A DNA stretch of 64,000 nt from Asticcacaulis excentricus (GTDB lineage: Bacteria > Pseudomonadota > Alphaproteobacteria > Caulobacterales > Caulobacteraceae), in contig NZ_AP018827.1 in NCBI RefSeq assembly GCF_003966695.1, positions 558,001 to 622,000 on the forward strand, given 5' to 3'. The position numbers and the translations under genes are program-made. Shown one piece after another: positions 1 through 9,396 of the stretch (position 1 is the stretch's first letter; the number at the start of each line of letters is the position of its first letter). The notes beneath the pieces were generated by a model. The model saw only the letters and a program-made list of their open reading frames with translations, made no database searches and was not told the DNA's origin.

Positions 1-1
1 T

Positions 2-877
2 CAACCGGATATATCGAGCTATGATTACGACGCCATGCTGGATGAGGCCGGGCGCGTGACACCGAAATACGAGGCGGCGCGCGAACTCTTCCGTCGCTAT
101 GTGCCGGCAGAACGCTTCACCGCCCTGCCGGAACCGGAAAAGGCGCTGAAGATTGAACGCTTTGCGCTGCGCGAAACGGCCCCGCTGTCACAACTGTACC
201 CCGAGGGTGTCAGCCATGCGCAGCCCAAAACCTTTGAGCAGATGGGGCAGCCCCATGGCTTGATGCTCTACAGACACACCGCCAAAACCGCTCTTTCGGG
301 GCAACTGCGTGTGGGCGAAGCGCGCGACTATGCCCTTGTCAGCGCTGGACAGGCGCGCGTCGGTACGCTGGATCGCCGCCTGAAAGAGACCGAGATAGAG
401 GTCTCACTGAATGTAGGTGAGACTCTTGAGCTGCTCATCGATGCCATGGGACGTATCAACTATGGCGACCAGATCGGCAAGGATCAGAAGGGCCTGATCG
501 GGCCGGTCACGCTGAATGGCAAGCCGCTCACCGGCTGGACGCATCAGGGCGTACCGCTCGATGACCTCAGCGCTTTGCGCTTCAAGCGTCAGCGCGTCGA
601 TGGACCGGCCTTTTATCGCGGTACGTTTGAAACCCCTGAGGCGGGCTTCACCTTCCTCGACCTGCGCGGCTGGGGCAAGGGCTATGTCTGGGTCAACGGG
701 CACAATCTGGGCCGCTACTGGTCCGTTGGGCCGCAGCGCGCCGTGTTCGTACCGGCCCCTTATCTCAAGGTCGGCGTCAATGAAGTCGTCGTGCTCGACC
801 TGCACGATCAGGGTGAACGTTCACTGGCCGGTTCGGGATCGCAGATCTGGGACCTGCCGGGTCTGGTAAAAGGATAG
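2..877 (+). CDS. GH35 beta-galactosidase, C-terminal part (5' end outside window)
   Basis: The open frame runs in from the left edge, so only the last 291 or so residues are visible. The first visible residues (PDISSYDYDAMLDEAGR) match the end of the GH35 barrel, where the substrate-site segment SYDYDA sits. They are followed by two beta-sandwich domains; GYVWVNGHNLGRYW near residue 235 and the closing VNEVVVLDL segment are typical GH35 jelly-roll motifs. The catalytic glutamates would lie upstream, outside the window. The expected reaction is removal of terminal beta-galactose from glycans in the periplasm or outside the cell. The GH125 gene begins 5 bases downstream, so the two are probably co-transcribed. 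The family call is firm; substrate linkage is inferred from the neighbouring mannosidases. Confidence 0.9.
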   Translation, partial: QPDISSYDYDAMLDEAGRVTPKYEAARELFRRYVPAERFTALPEPEKALKIERFALRETAPLSQLYPEGVSHAQPKTFEQMGQPHGLMLYRHTAKTALSGQLRVGEARDYALVSAGQARVGTLDRRLKETEIEVSLNVGETLELLIDAMGRINYGDQIGKDQKGLIGPVTLNGKPLTGWTHQGVPLDDLSALRFKRQRVDGPAFYRGTFETPEAGFTFLDLRGWGKGYVWVNGHNLGRYWSVGPQRAVFVPAPYLKVGVNEVVVLDLHDQGERSLAGSGSQIWDLPGLVKG

Positions 878-882
878 GGCCA

Positions 883-2313
883 ATGCAGCGCAGACAGTTT
901 CTCACCGCTTTGGGGGCAACCACCCTGGGCGTATTGGCGACGCCCGCTCTGGCCGAGATTCCGCCCATGTCGCCTCAGGTGGCCTCAGGCCTGCGGCTGC
1001 CGCCGCAACAGCGCGGTTTCCGCTCGGCGGCGGTCGAAGCGACCATCGCCAAGGCCCGCCGTGCTATCCGCAACCCGGCTCTGGCGCGGCTGTTTGAAAA
1101 CGCCTACCCCAACACGCTCGATACGACGGTTGAGCTGGGGGAGGTGGATGGCAAGCCCGACACCTTCGTCATTACCGGCGATATCAAGGCATTGTGGCTC
1201 AGGGACTCGTCCGCGCAGGTGACACCTTACCTGCCACTGGTGGCCGAAGACAAGGCGCTGCAACGCCTGTTTGTCGGTCTGATCCATCGTCAGTCGCGAT
1301 GCATCCTGATCGACCCCTATGCCAATGCCTATATGCACGACCCCAAGGCACGCACCGACCTGTCGTGGTCGCAGACCGACTTTACCGACATGAAGCCGGG
1401 CGTGGCCGAGCGCAAATGGGAAATAGACTCGCTGTGCTATCCGGTGCGCCTGTCCTATCTGTACTGGCGTCAGACGGGAGATGTCAGCGCCTTTGACGAG
1501 ACCTGGCGCGCCGCCATGCACACGGTGGTCGATACCTTCCGCGTTCAGCAGCGTAAGGAGGGCAACGGTCCTTACCGCTTTCAACGCACGGCGTCCGAAC
1601 CCACCGAGACGCTGGCGCGCGGCTATGGGGCCCCGACGCGCAAGGTCGGTTTGATCCATTCCGGCTTCCGCCCGTCCGACGATGCCTGCCTCTATCCCTT
1701 CCTCATCCCGGCCAATCATTTTGCGGTCGTGAGTCTGCGGCAACTGGCTGAGCTGGCGCAACCGTCAGGGCTGGGGGCAGCGTTCGCGCAGTCCTGTCTG
1801 GCGCTGGCGCAGGAGGTCAGCGACGCCTTGAACGCCTATGGTCGCCTCAGCGCGCCAGACGGTGGTGACATGTGGGCCTATGAGGTCGATGGCTTCGGCA
1901 ATGGCCTGTTCATGGACGACGCCAATGTGCCAAGCCTGCTCAGCCTGCCCTATCTGGGGGCCTGTCGTATCGACGACCCGCTATATCAGCGCACCCGCCG
2001 CGCGGTTTTGAGCCGCCGCAACCCCTATTATTTCGAGGGCAAGGTCCTGTCCGGCGTCGGCAGCCCGCATTCGGAGCCGGACACGGTGTGGCCCATCGCC
2101 CTGATGATGCAGATACTGACCACTCAGGATAAGGCCGAACAACGCGCCTGCCTTGCGGGCATTGTGCGGGCCTCGGCCCCACGCGGCTTCGTCAATGAAT
2201 CGGTGCACAAGGACGATGCCAGCCATTTCACCCGCTCATGGTTTGCCTGGGCCAACAGCCTGTTCGGAGAGACGGTGCTGACCCTGATGCGGACTGCCCC
2301 TGACCTTCTGTGA
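883..2313 (+). CDS. GH125 exo-alpha-1,6-mannosidase (DUF1237 family)
   Basis: 476 residues. It starts with a twin-arginine-type signal (RRQFLTALGATTLG, cleavage after ALA), so it is probably exported folded. The mature protein has the (alpha/alpha)6-barrel signatures of GH125: ITGDIKALWLRDSSAQ near residue 95, IDPYANAY near 140, and ERKWEIDSLCYP near 175, then a C-terminal region with FVNESVHKDD. Characterised GH125 enzymes cleave non-reducing alpha-1,6-linked mannose, often from N-glycan cores. The gene sits between the GH35 and GH92 genes on the same strand with short gaps (5 and 45 bases), fitting one operon for N-glycan trimming. Length is normal for the family. The alternative name is 'metal-independent alpha-mannosidase'. 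Confidence 0.93.
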   Translation: MQRRQFLTALGATTLGVLATPALAEIPPMSPQVASGLRLPPQQRGFRSAAVEATIAKARRAIRNPALARLFENAYPNTLDTTVELGEVDGKPDTFVITGDIKALWLRDSSAQVTPYLPLVAEDKALQRLFVGLIHRQSRCILIDPYANAYMHDPKARTDLSWSQTDFTDMKPGVAERKWEIDSLCYPVRLSYLYWRQTGDVSAFDETWRAAMHTVVDTFRVQQRKEGNGPYRFQRTASEPTETLARGYGAPTRKVGLIHSGFRPSDDACLYPFLIPANHFAVVSLRQLAELAQPSGLGAAFAQSCLALAQEVSDALNAYGRLSAPDGGDMWAYEVDGFGNGLFMDDANVPSLLSLPYLGACRIDDPLYQRTRRAVLSRRNPYYFEGKVLSGVGSPHSEPDTVWPIALMMQILTTQDKAEQRACLAGIVRASAPRGFVNESVHKDDASHFTRSWFAWANSLFGETVLTLMRTAPDLL

Positions 2314-2358
2314 TCCGCTAACTTGCCGCGCTAACCCGCGAACTTGGAGTGCCTTTCG

Positions 2359-4647
2359 ATGATCAATCGCCGTTCGCTTCTGGGGGCCGCTTCGGTGGCC
2401 TCCGTCCTGCCGGTTCAGTCTCTGGCCGCTGAGGACGACCTGTGCGCCCATGTCGATCCCTTTATCGGCACCGGTGGCCACGGCCATACCTATCCGGGGG
2501 CGACCCTGCCTTTTGGCATGGTCCAGTTGTCGCCGGACACCAGCAATAATGGCTGGGATTCCTGCTCCGGCTATCACGTCAAGGACGGCTCGATCATGGG
2601 CTTTTCGCACACCCACCTGTCGGGGACGGGCTGTGCGGACATGCTCGACTGTCTGGTCACACCGCGCACCGGAGCCGTCGTGCTTAACCCCGGCGAACCG
2701 GGAAAGATCGAAGGCAGCTACCGCTCCCGATATACCGATGAGGTAGCCAGCCCCGGCTACTACGCCGTCACCCTGACCGACAGCCGCGTGCGCGCCGAAC
2801 TGACGGCCACCTTGCGCACGGGGCTGCACCGCTATGTCTTCCCGGCAGGCGAGGCGGGGCACCTGTTGATCGACTGGGCACACGGGCAGCGCAACTGGTG
2901 GGAAAAGTCACCCGCGACCAAGCTCGACAATACCAGTCTGCGCCTGATCGGCAATGACACGCTGGTGGGTGGGCGTCAGGTCTTCATGTGGGCCAACGGG
3001 CGTTGGATTTTCTTCGCGCTGAAACTATCGCGTCCGTTCAGCCGTGCCGAGCTGTATCAGGACGACGCCCCGATCGGGGGCACGGAGGTTGCCGGTGGCA
3101 AGCTGAAATGCGCCCTGCATTTCGATGACGCCGGATCGGCCCCGTTGCTGGTCAAGGTGGGAATTTCGGCGGTCGATATTGACGGGGCCCTGAAAAACCT
3201 TGAGACCGAACAGCCGGGCTTTGATTTCGAGGGCACGCGCCGGTCAGCGCATCTGGCGTGGCAGGGTGAACTGTCGCGCATCCGCGTGGACCTTAGCGAT
3301 CCAAATGACCGTAAGGTCTTCTATACGGCCCATTACCACAGCCTGCTGGCGCCGACCCTGTTTTCCGACGTTGATCGTCGCTATCGCGGCATGGACAATC
3401 AGGTGCACAGCCTGAAACCCGGTGAGGAGAACTATTCGACTTACAGCCTGTGGGACACCTATCGTGCCGCGCACCCGCTCTATACGCTGACACAGGGGCC
3501 GCGCCTGCCCGGCATGATCGGCGGTCTGGCGCGCATGGGGCAGGAAAGCCCGGCGGGCGCACCCATCTGGCCGCTTCAGGGGCGTGAGACCGACACCATG
3601 ATCGGCTATCACAGCGCTGCCGTTTTGGCCGAGGCCTGCGTCAAGGGCGTGCCCGGCGTCGATTACAAGGCCGCCTATAAGGTGATCCGCAAACGCGCCT
3701 TTGATGACGATGTGCACGGCTTCGGCCTCTATCGCCAGCTAGGCTATATCCCCGCCGATAAGGTTGATGAGTCCGTTTCACGCACGCTGGAATACGCCTA
3801 TAGTGACTGGTGTGCGTCAAAGCTGGCTGCGGCAGTGGGCGCGCATGAAGATGCGCGTAAATTGCGAGAACGTTCAAGAAATTATCGCAATCTCTTCGAC
3901 TCTTACATCTACTTCATGCGTGGCAAAAAGGCCGACGGTTCCTGGGTGACGCCCTATTTCCCGCAGTCTCTAGGCCATGATCAGAAGCGCTGGCGCGACT
4001 ATACGGAAACCAATGGCTGGCAGGCGACCTTCCTCAATCAGCACGACCTCTATGGCTATATGAGCCTGTTCGGCGGTGACAAGGCGTTTGAGGCCAAGCT
4101 GGATGCCCTGTTCAATGCGCCGTCTGAGCTTGATCACGGCTCTCTCGACGACATCAGCGGGTTGGTGGGGCAGTATGCGCACGGCAATGAGCCCAGCCAC
4201 CACGTCGCCTATCTCTACGCCTATGCCGGTGCCCTGCCCAAAACCCAGTCGCGTGTGCGGATGCTGATGAAGGCCATGTACCGTGCCGAGCCCAATGGAC
4301 TGGAGGGCAATGAGGATTGCGGCCAGATGAGCGCCTGGTACGTGCTGAGCGCGCTCGGTCTGTACACGGTTGATCCGGTCAGCGGCGTCTATGTCTTCGG
4401 CTCGCCCCTGGTCAATCGTGCCCGTCTTGCACTCGGTAACGGGCGGCATCTGAGCATTATCGCCGAAGGCAACGGGCCGGATAAGGTCTATGTCAGCGGG
4501 GTGCGCCTGAACGGCAAGGCGTGGAGTCGGTCGTGGATTTCGCACGACACCCTGATGCGCGGTGGCGAATTACGCTTCCTGATGAGCGCCACGCCGAACC
4601 CGGCCTTCGGGGCGCGGCAGGCCGACCGGCCGCCATCCTTCGTGTGA
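2359..4647 (+). CDS. GH92 alpha-1,2-mannosidase
   Basis: 762 residues from ATG 2359, chosen because GGAG at 2346-2349 is well spaced for it; an upstream TTG at 2344 overlaps that ribosome binding site. The signal MINRRSLLGAASVAS is twin-arginine-like. The N-terminal sandwich begins VDPFIGTGGHGHTYPGA, with SGYHVKDGSIMGFSHTHLSGTGC, both hallmarks of GH92. The C-terminal barrel has YSLWDTYRAAHPLYT, the metal-site segment GNEPSHHVAYLYAYAG, and EGNEDCGQMSAWYVLSALG, which carries the family's catalytic acid/base region. GH92 enzymes are calcium-dependent exo-alpha-mannosidases acting mostly on alpha-1,2 links of high-mannose N-glycans. Its TGA overlaps the next gene's ATG (TGATG), so the pair is translationally coupled. 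Confidence 0.95.
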   Translation: MINRRSLLGAASVASVLPVQSLAAEDDLCAHVDPFIGTGGHGHTYPGATLPFGMVQLSPDTSNNGWDSCSGYHVKDGSIMGFSHTHLSGTGCADMLDCLVTPRTGAVVLNPGEPGKIEGSYRSRYTDEVASPGYYAVTLTDSRVRAELTATLRTGLHRYVFPAGEAGHLLIDWAHGQRNWWEKSPATKLDNTSLRLIGNDTLVGGRQVFMWANGRWIFFALKLSRPFSRAELYQDDAPIGGTEVAGGKLKCALHFDDAGSAPLLVKVGISAVDIDGALKNLETEQPGFDFEGTRRSAHLAWQGELSRIRVDLSDPNDRKVFYTAHYHSLLAPTLFSDVDRRYRGMDNQVHSLKPGEENYSTYSLWDTYRAAHPLYTLTQGPRLPGMIGGLARMGQESPAGAPIWPLQGRETDTMIGYHSAAVLAEACVKGVPGVDYKAAYKVIRKRAFDDDVHGFGLYRQLGYIPADKVDESVSRTLEYAYSDWCASKLAAAVGAHEDARKLRERSRNYRNLFDSYIYFMRGKKADGSWVTPYFPQSLGHDQKRWRDYTETNGWQATFLNQHDLYGYMSLFGGDKAFEAKLDALFNAPSELDHGSLDDISGLVGQYAHGNEPSHHVAYLYAYAGALPKTQSRVRMLMKAMYRAEPNGLEGNEDCGQMSAWYVLSALGLYTVDPVSGVYVFGSPLVNRARLALGNGRHLSIIAEGNGPDKVYVSGVRLNGKAWSRSWISHDTLMRGGELRFLMSATPNPAFGARQADRPPSFV

Positions 4648-6926
4648 TGGCACGGCTCCTGTGTCTGTGTCTATGGCTGTGCCTGTGCCTGTCGGCGCAG
4701 GCGGCCAACCTGATCACCGCGCCTGACGCCAGCCCGCAGGCCCAGACCACGGCGGCGTGGTTCCGGGAAGAGCCGGTGTTGGGTGCCTTAAAAGGGCAGG
4801 TGGTGCTGGCGCAGCGGTCGCAGGTGGCCGCGCTCTTGACACCCAGGGTGCGTGCCGCGTGGCAGGACTGGAGCCAGACCCTGCCGGCCGCGCGATCCGA
4901 AGCCTATGCGCTGTTTTCCAAAGACAACTGGCTGATTATCGCCGGTGACGATGATCGCGGTCTGATGTTTGGTATGGGCCATGTGCTGCGCAAGGCGGAG
5001 CGGGGGCGGGGGCGGGGACGGTTGCGCGGCTTGCCTCTGTATGTCACCCCCGATAAGGCCATCCGCGCGCATCAGATCGGCTACCGCTTCAAAAACAACA
5101 GCTATGATGCCTTTACGCTGGCCATGTTCGAGCGGCATCTGCGCGACCTTATCGTGTTCGGCACCAATGGCCTGCAATGGATCGCCCCGATTTCGGATGA
5201 TGCCGCCGAAAGCCCGCTGTTTCCGGCCCCGCCGCTCGACACCCTGATCGGCGTGTCGCGGCTGGCGGAACGCTATGGGGTCGATTTTCACCTCTATTAC
5301 CCGCAGATGATGGCCGACTATGGCGACCCGGCGCAAAGGGCGACGGAGCTTAAGCGCTTTGAAGCGCTGGTGCGCGCCACACCGCACATAAACAGCCTGT
5401 TCATTCCGGGTGGCGACCCCGGCCATACCCCGCCGGATATCCTCTTCCCCCTGATCCGCGATGAGGCGGCGATCCTGCGCCGCTATCACCCGAAGGCGAC
5501 GGTGTGGGTGTCGGCACAGGGCTTTGACAAGGCGCAGTATGAGCGCTTCTACGCCCTGATGGCAGAGGAAAATCTATGGTTGACGGGGGTCTTTGTCGGG
5601 CCGCAGTCGCGCGATGGCCTACCGGTGCAGCGGGCGCGCATTCCGGCGCGTTATAAGGTACTTTTCTATCCCGACATCGCCCATACCCTGCACGCGCAGT
5701 TTCCGGTGCCGGGCTTTGATGCGGCCCTTGCCCTCACCGAAGGACGCGAACCCATCAACCCGCAACCGCAGGCCCAAAGCCATATCTACCGCCATTTCGC
5801 CGCGGATTTTGACGGCTTTGTCACCTATTCCGAAGGGGTGACGGATGATGTAAACAAGATGTTGTGGGTCGGGCTCGGCATTGATTCCGCGCAAACACCG
5901 AGGACGATGGCGGCGGACTATGGCCGCTATTTTCTGGGGGATGCGCGGTTCGGGGCGGTGCTGGAAGGACTGGAGCGCAACTGGCGCGGGCCAGTGCGGC
6001 GAAACGGCGACATCCCGCGTACCCTGGCAATGTTGAAGACCCTGCCGCATCGGGATAACTGGCGTTACGACATGCTGGCCTATCGCGCCCTCTATGACGC
6101 CTATGTGCAGCGGCGCGTTGTGGCGGAGACGCAACGTGAAGAAGCCGCCTATAAGGCGCTGTCTGAAAACAATTTTCAGGCAGCGCGTTCAGCGCTTTCC
6201 ACTCCCGATGACGCAGACACGCAGGCCTTACGCACTGAGATACACGCTCTGGCCGGGCGGCTCTATACAGCCATCGGCCTGCAACTGAGCGTGCGGCTCT
6301 ATGGGGCGTCCAACTGGGAGCGCGGGGCCAATCTGGACCGGCTTGAGGTGTCGCTGAACGATCGGGTGTGGCTGACCCGCCAGATGGATGAGATCGAGGC
6401 CCTGCCGGAACCCAATCGCGCTGACCGTCTGGCAGCGCTGTTACGTCGCGATGCGCCGCCGCCCGGCGGATTTTACGATGATCTGGGCGATCCGCAGGCC
6501 TCACCGCATCTGGTACGCGGCACTGACTGGGCCACCGACCCGCAGCGAATGGCGGGGGTCATAGAGAGCATTGCCGACCGCACGCCGGATGACGGCTGGC
6601 GTCTGGCGTGGATCACCTATGCCGAGGCGCTGTATGAAACCCCGCTGGAACTGCGCTACGAAGGGTTGGATCGCTCACGGACCTATCGGCTTAAAATCGT
6701 CTATGCCGGCGAAGACTATGCCCTGCCGCTGACTCTGATCGCCAATGACACGACGACCCTGCACGCGGGCCGCGCCCGCCGCAGCAATCCGGAGACGGTA
6801 GAGATGGACCTGCCGCCAGAGGTCACAGCTACAGGCCGCCTCAGCCTTAAATGGTTCCGTCCGCAGGGCTTGGGTGGCTCCGGGCGCGGGCGGCAGGTGG
6901 CGCAGGCCTGGCTCTATCCGCGATAG
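4647..6926 (+). CDS. Unassigned secreted barrel protein, probable glycoside hydrolase
   Basis: 759 residues from ATG 4647, which shares one base with the GH92 stop. The signal peptide is unusually repetitive (MARLLCLCLWLCLCLSAQA), encoded by an imperfect ctgtgc/ctgtgt tandem repeat. Residues about 70-115 look like the small alpha/beta domain found before the barrel in GH20, GH67, GH84 and GH115 enzymes (NWLIIAGDDDRGLMFGMGHVL). Residues about 135-450 look like a TIM barrel, beginning IRAHQIGYRFKNNSYDAF and including NSLFIPGGDPG and FVTYSEGVTDDVNKMLW. A helical section and a C-terminal beta domain follow. I cannot place it in a numbered family. Tight coupling to GH92 implies a step in the same glycan pathway. 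Glu of YSEG or Asp of TDD are candidate catalytic residues, by inference only. Confidence 0.7.
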   Translation: MARLLCLCLWLCLCLSAQAANLITAPDASPQAQTTAAWFREEPVLGALKGQVVLAQRSQVAALLTPRVRAAWQDWSQTLPAARSEAYALFSKDNWLIIAGDDDRGLMFGMGHVLRKAERGRGRGRLRGLPLYVTPDKAIRAHQIGYRFKNNSYDAFTLAMFERHLRDLIVFGTNGLQWIAPISDDAAESPLFPAPPLDTLIGVSRLAERYGVDFHLYYPQMMADYGDPAQRATELKRFEALVRATPHINSLFIPGGDPGHTPPDILFPLIRDEAAILRRYHPKATVWVSAQGFDKAQYERFYALMAEENLWLTGVFVGPQSRDGLPVQRARIPARYKVLFYPDIAHTLHAQFPVPGFDAALALTEGREPINPQPQAQSHIYRHFAADFDGFVTYSEGVTDDVNKMLWVGLGIDSAQTPRTMAADYGRYFLGDARFGAVLEGLERNWRGPVRRNGDIPRTLAMLKTLPHRDNWRYDMLAYRALYDAYVQRRVVAETQREEAAYKALSENNFQAARSALSTPDDADTQALRTEIHALAGRLYTAIGLQLSVRLYGASNWERGANLDRLEVSLNDRVWLTRQMDEIEALPEPNRADRLAALLRRDAPPPGGFYDDLGDPQASPHLVRGTDWATDPQRMAGVIESIADRTPDDGWRLAWITYAEALYETPLELRYEGLDRSRTYRLKIVYAGEDYALPLTLIANDTTTLHAGRARRSNPETVEMDLPPEVTATGRLSLKWFRPQGLGGSGRGRQVAQAWLYPR

Positions 6927-6943
6927 GCCGCCTGCGCCGTCCG

Positions 6944-9025
6944 TTACCGCGTAATAACGCCTACGCTGCTAAAGGCCACCGTTGGCTTGTCCTGCACGGC
7001 GCGCGGCAGACGCAGTTTCAGGTAGCGCCCCTTATGCGGCGCATCAAAGCGGATGCGCTGCTCGCTGCGGCTGTTGGCGATGTTGGAGAATTCGCCTTCG
7101 CCTGCGGGCGCAAAGGTTTGGCCGTCAAGGCTGACAGAGGCGATGTAACCCGCCGGCGCCCCCATCTGAGCCACCGTGTTCACGTCCAGATAGATGTCCT
7201 GCACGCCGGGCGTCAGGGTAAAGCCCTTCAGGTCATAGACCTTGCCCAGATCGAGGATCAGTTCGGCGGGTTGGCCCTTGCGGCCCATAAAGCCCTTGCC
7301 ATCGAGAAGCGCGTTCGGCGTGTCGCTGCTGGCCGAGACCATCCGCCAGCCAACCGGGGCGACATCGAATTGGGCGACCGAGGCGGCGCTCAGCGCCTTG
7401 CGCGCCGGGCTGAAGGCCACGGCCCGCACTTGACCGCCTTCGGGCAGGGGGAAGGGGGCGCTGAATGGCGTCGAAGCCGTCGTCGGCGCGCTGCCGTCCA
7501 GAGTATAGAACAGGCGGACATCGGTTTCGGCGGCGCTCAGGCTGACCAGTCCGGCGCGATCGCGCTTGATCGTGGGTTCTTCCAGCACCGGCGGCATCAG
7601 GAACAGGCCGAAATCGCCGAGAATGGGCGAGGCGGCGGCCTTCAGGATGCGGATACGCACCGCACGTGTCGTCACGGGGGCCGACAGGCGCGTCAGGCGC
7701 TTGTAGCCGATATAGGTATGGGTTTGCAGGGTGCGCCAGCGGCCGTTTTCGAGGATGTCGATGGCGAAATCATCGACGCGGACGCCCTTGCGGATATCCT
7801 CGGCGGTGCGGATGACGTCAAAGGTCTGGGCTTTGGGCAGGTCAAAGCGGATCCACGCCCCGGCCTTGTCCGAGGTGCGGGCGGCCCAGAAGCCATTGCT
7901 TTTCAGGGCCTGCGTCGGGCCGAACCCCTCGCCATAGGTCGAGGAGGCCGTCACCTTCGCCCCGGTGGCCAGGTTGCGGGCAAAGGTCTTGTCCAGAATG
8001 GCTTTCCAGCCAGTGAGCGAAGCCACATCGGCATCGGGCACGCGGCCGCGGCGGTCAGGCGCGAGGTTAAGCAACAGGGTCGTCCCGCGCCCCACCGACT
8101 CGAAATAGACGCGCGTCAGATTGGCCGGCGTACGCGGGCTTTCGTCCGCGTGCCAGAACCAGCCGGGCCGGATCGAGGTATTGGTTTCCGCTGGGTTCCA
8201 GATCTTGCCGCCGCGCACACCGGCATTGCCCTTGGCCATGGTGTAGGGGGTGTCATCGACCGTGGGCCAGCAGGGGTCACCGGCCTGACCATGCTCATTG
8301 CCGACCCAGCGCACATCCATATGCTCATCGGCAAACATGACGGCGTGCGGCTGGTTCTTGCGCACAATGGCGCGAACGGTGTCCCAGCCGTAATAGGTGA
8401 GGGCGTCGATTTTTCGCCGTTCACGCGCGCCGCCGTAATAGCCATCACCGCCATTGGCGCCGTCGAACCACACCTCAAACAGCGGGCCGTATTGCGTCGT
8501 CAGTTCTTCGAGCTGATTGTGATAGTATTCGACATAGGCCGGGCGGCCATATTCGGCGTGATTGCGGTCCCAGGGCGACAGATAGACGCCAAACTTCAAC
8601 CCATGCTTGCGACAGGCTTCGGCCATTTCGCCTACAACATCGCCCTTGCCGTTCTTGTAGGGGCTGTATTTGACCGAATGCTCGGTATAGCGGCTTGGCC
8701 ACAGGCAGAAGCCGTCATGGTGCTTGGCCGTCAGGATAAGGCCTTTCAGCCCGCCACTTTTGGCCGCCAGAACGATCTGATCGGCGCTGAAATCGGTCGG
8801 GTTGAACAGGCTGACTGGCTCATCGCCATAGCCCCATTCGCGGTCCGTAAAGGCGTTAATAGTGTAGTGCATGAAGCCGTAGGTTTCGAGCCGGTGCCAG
8901 TCGTACTGACGCGCAGACGGCGTCGCGCCGAAGGGGGCGGGGCCTTTGGGGGCGCTGGCCAGGGCCGGGCCACCGACCAGACCAGCGAAAACGGACAGGG
9001 ACAGGGTGCGACGATCCATCAACAT
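6944..9025 (-). CDS. GH29 alpha-L-fucosidase
   Basis: 693 residues; ATG at 9025 has AGAGG about 9 bases upstream. The start MLMDRRTLSLSVFAGLVGG is a twin-arginine-like signal. The barrel carries the GH29 landmarks YGFMHYTINAFTDREWGYGD, LILTAKHHDGFCLWPS, VYLSPWDRN and FEVWFDGANGG; Asp188 in the last is the expected nucleophile. Beyond the barrel (about residue 345 on) lie two beta-rich regions that look like discoidin (F5/8 type C) carbohydrate-binding domains, with a chitobiase-type segment (VRLFYTLDGSAPT) between them. It removes fucose from glycans, plausibly core or antennary fucose of N-glycans. It is convergent with the previous operon (17-base gap) and divergent from the GntR gene. Confidence 0.93.
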   Translation of the reverse strand: MLMDRRTLSLSVFAGLVGGPALASAPKGPAPFGATPSARQYDWHRLETYGFMHYTINAFTDREWGYGDEPVSLFNPTDFSADQIVLAAKSGGLKGLILTAKHHDGFCLWPSRYTEHSVKYSPYKNGKGDVVGEMAEACRKHGLKFGVYLSPWDRNHAEYGRPAYVEYYHNQLEELTTQYGPLFEVWFDGANGGDGYYGGARERRKIDALTYYGWDTVRAIVRKNQPHAVMFADEHMDVRWVGNEHGQAGDPCWPTVDDTPYTMAKGNAGVRGGKIWNPAETNTSIRPGWFWHADESPRTPANLTRVYFESVGRGTTLLLNLAPDRRGRVPDADVASLTGWKAILDKTFARNLATGAKVTASSTYGEGFGPTQALKSNGFWAARTSDKAGAWIRFDLPKAQTFDVIRTAEDIRKGVRVDDFAIDILENGRWRTLQTHTYIGYKRLTRLSAPVTTRAVRIRILKAAASPILGDFGLFLMPPVLEEPTIKRDRAGLVSLSAAETDVRLFYTLDGSAPTTASTPFSAPFPLPEGGQVRAVAFSPARKALSAASVAQFDVAPVGWRMVSASSDTPNALLDGKGFMGRKGQPAELILDLGKVYDLKGFTLTPGVQDIYLDVNTVAQMGAPAGYIASVSLDGQTFAPAGEGEFSNIANSRSEQRIRFDAPHKGRYLKLRLPRAVQDKPTVAFSSVGVITR

Positions 9026-9396
9026 GCCAATTTGCCTCTTTGGTTCATAATTGGTAACACCCTAATTCAGCCGGGATTGATTGCAAGCCTAAAGTCAGAT
9101 GCTTCGTATTTTGCCTTTTAATCCTGAAAACACAGGCGTTCACAGGACTGACGGGCGTTTGAATGGGGCGGGGCATGGCAGAGGACGCAAGGGATTCGGG
9201 TGTAATTGGGCTTAGGATTTTGGCAAGCAAATGTATTTAATATGTATTGTCCGTTCCGGACATGATTGATATCGCTACCGTATACGATCTGTATTTTGCG
9301 CGTGGGGACAACGCGCAAAGACCTAAAATGCAAACTTCTAATTGACTGAAAGCCAGAAGACCCACATGAAATGGGTAGGAAACGACTGGATGTGAC
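9026..9396. promoter_or_regulatory. Divergent intergenic region with candidate operators (GH29 / GntR)
   Basis: 371 bases without a convincing gene, AT-richer than the flanks, lying between the divergent fucosidase and GntR genes. It contains a perfect inverted repeat at 9248-9262 (TGTCCG, 3-base spacer, CGGACA), the 8-base palindrome CGTATACG shortly after, and a pair of direct TTGGT boxes close to the fucosidase start (9040-9055). Any could be the operator of the neighbouring GntR-family protein, which usually controls adjacent genes. The palindrome is seen directly; its use as an operator is inferred. Confidence 0.4.

Noticed and set aside
6851-9121. Long open frame (756 codons) on the + strand opposite the fucosidase gene
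   Set aside because: It is the antisense shadow of GH29: the minus strand has a signal peptide, GH29 motifs and catalytic Asp, while this frame shows no domain and has Gly/Ala/Arg-rich composition typical of high-GC shadows.
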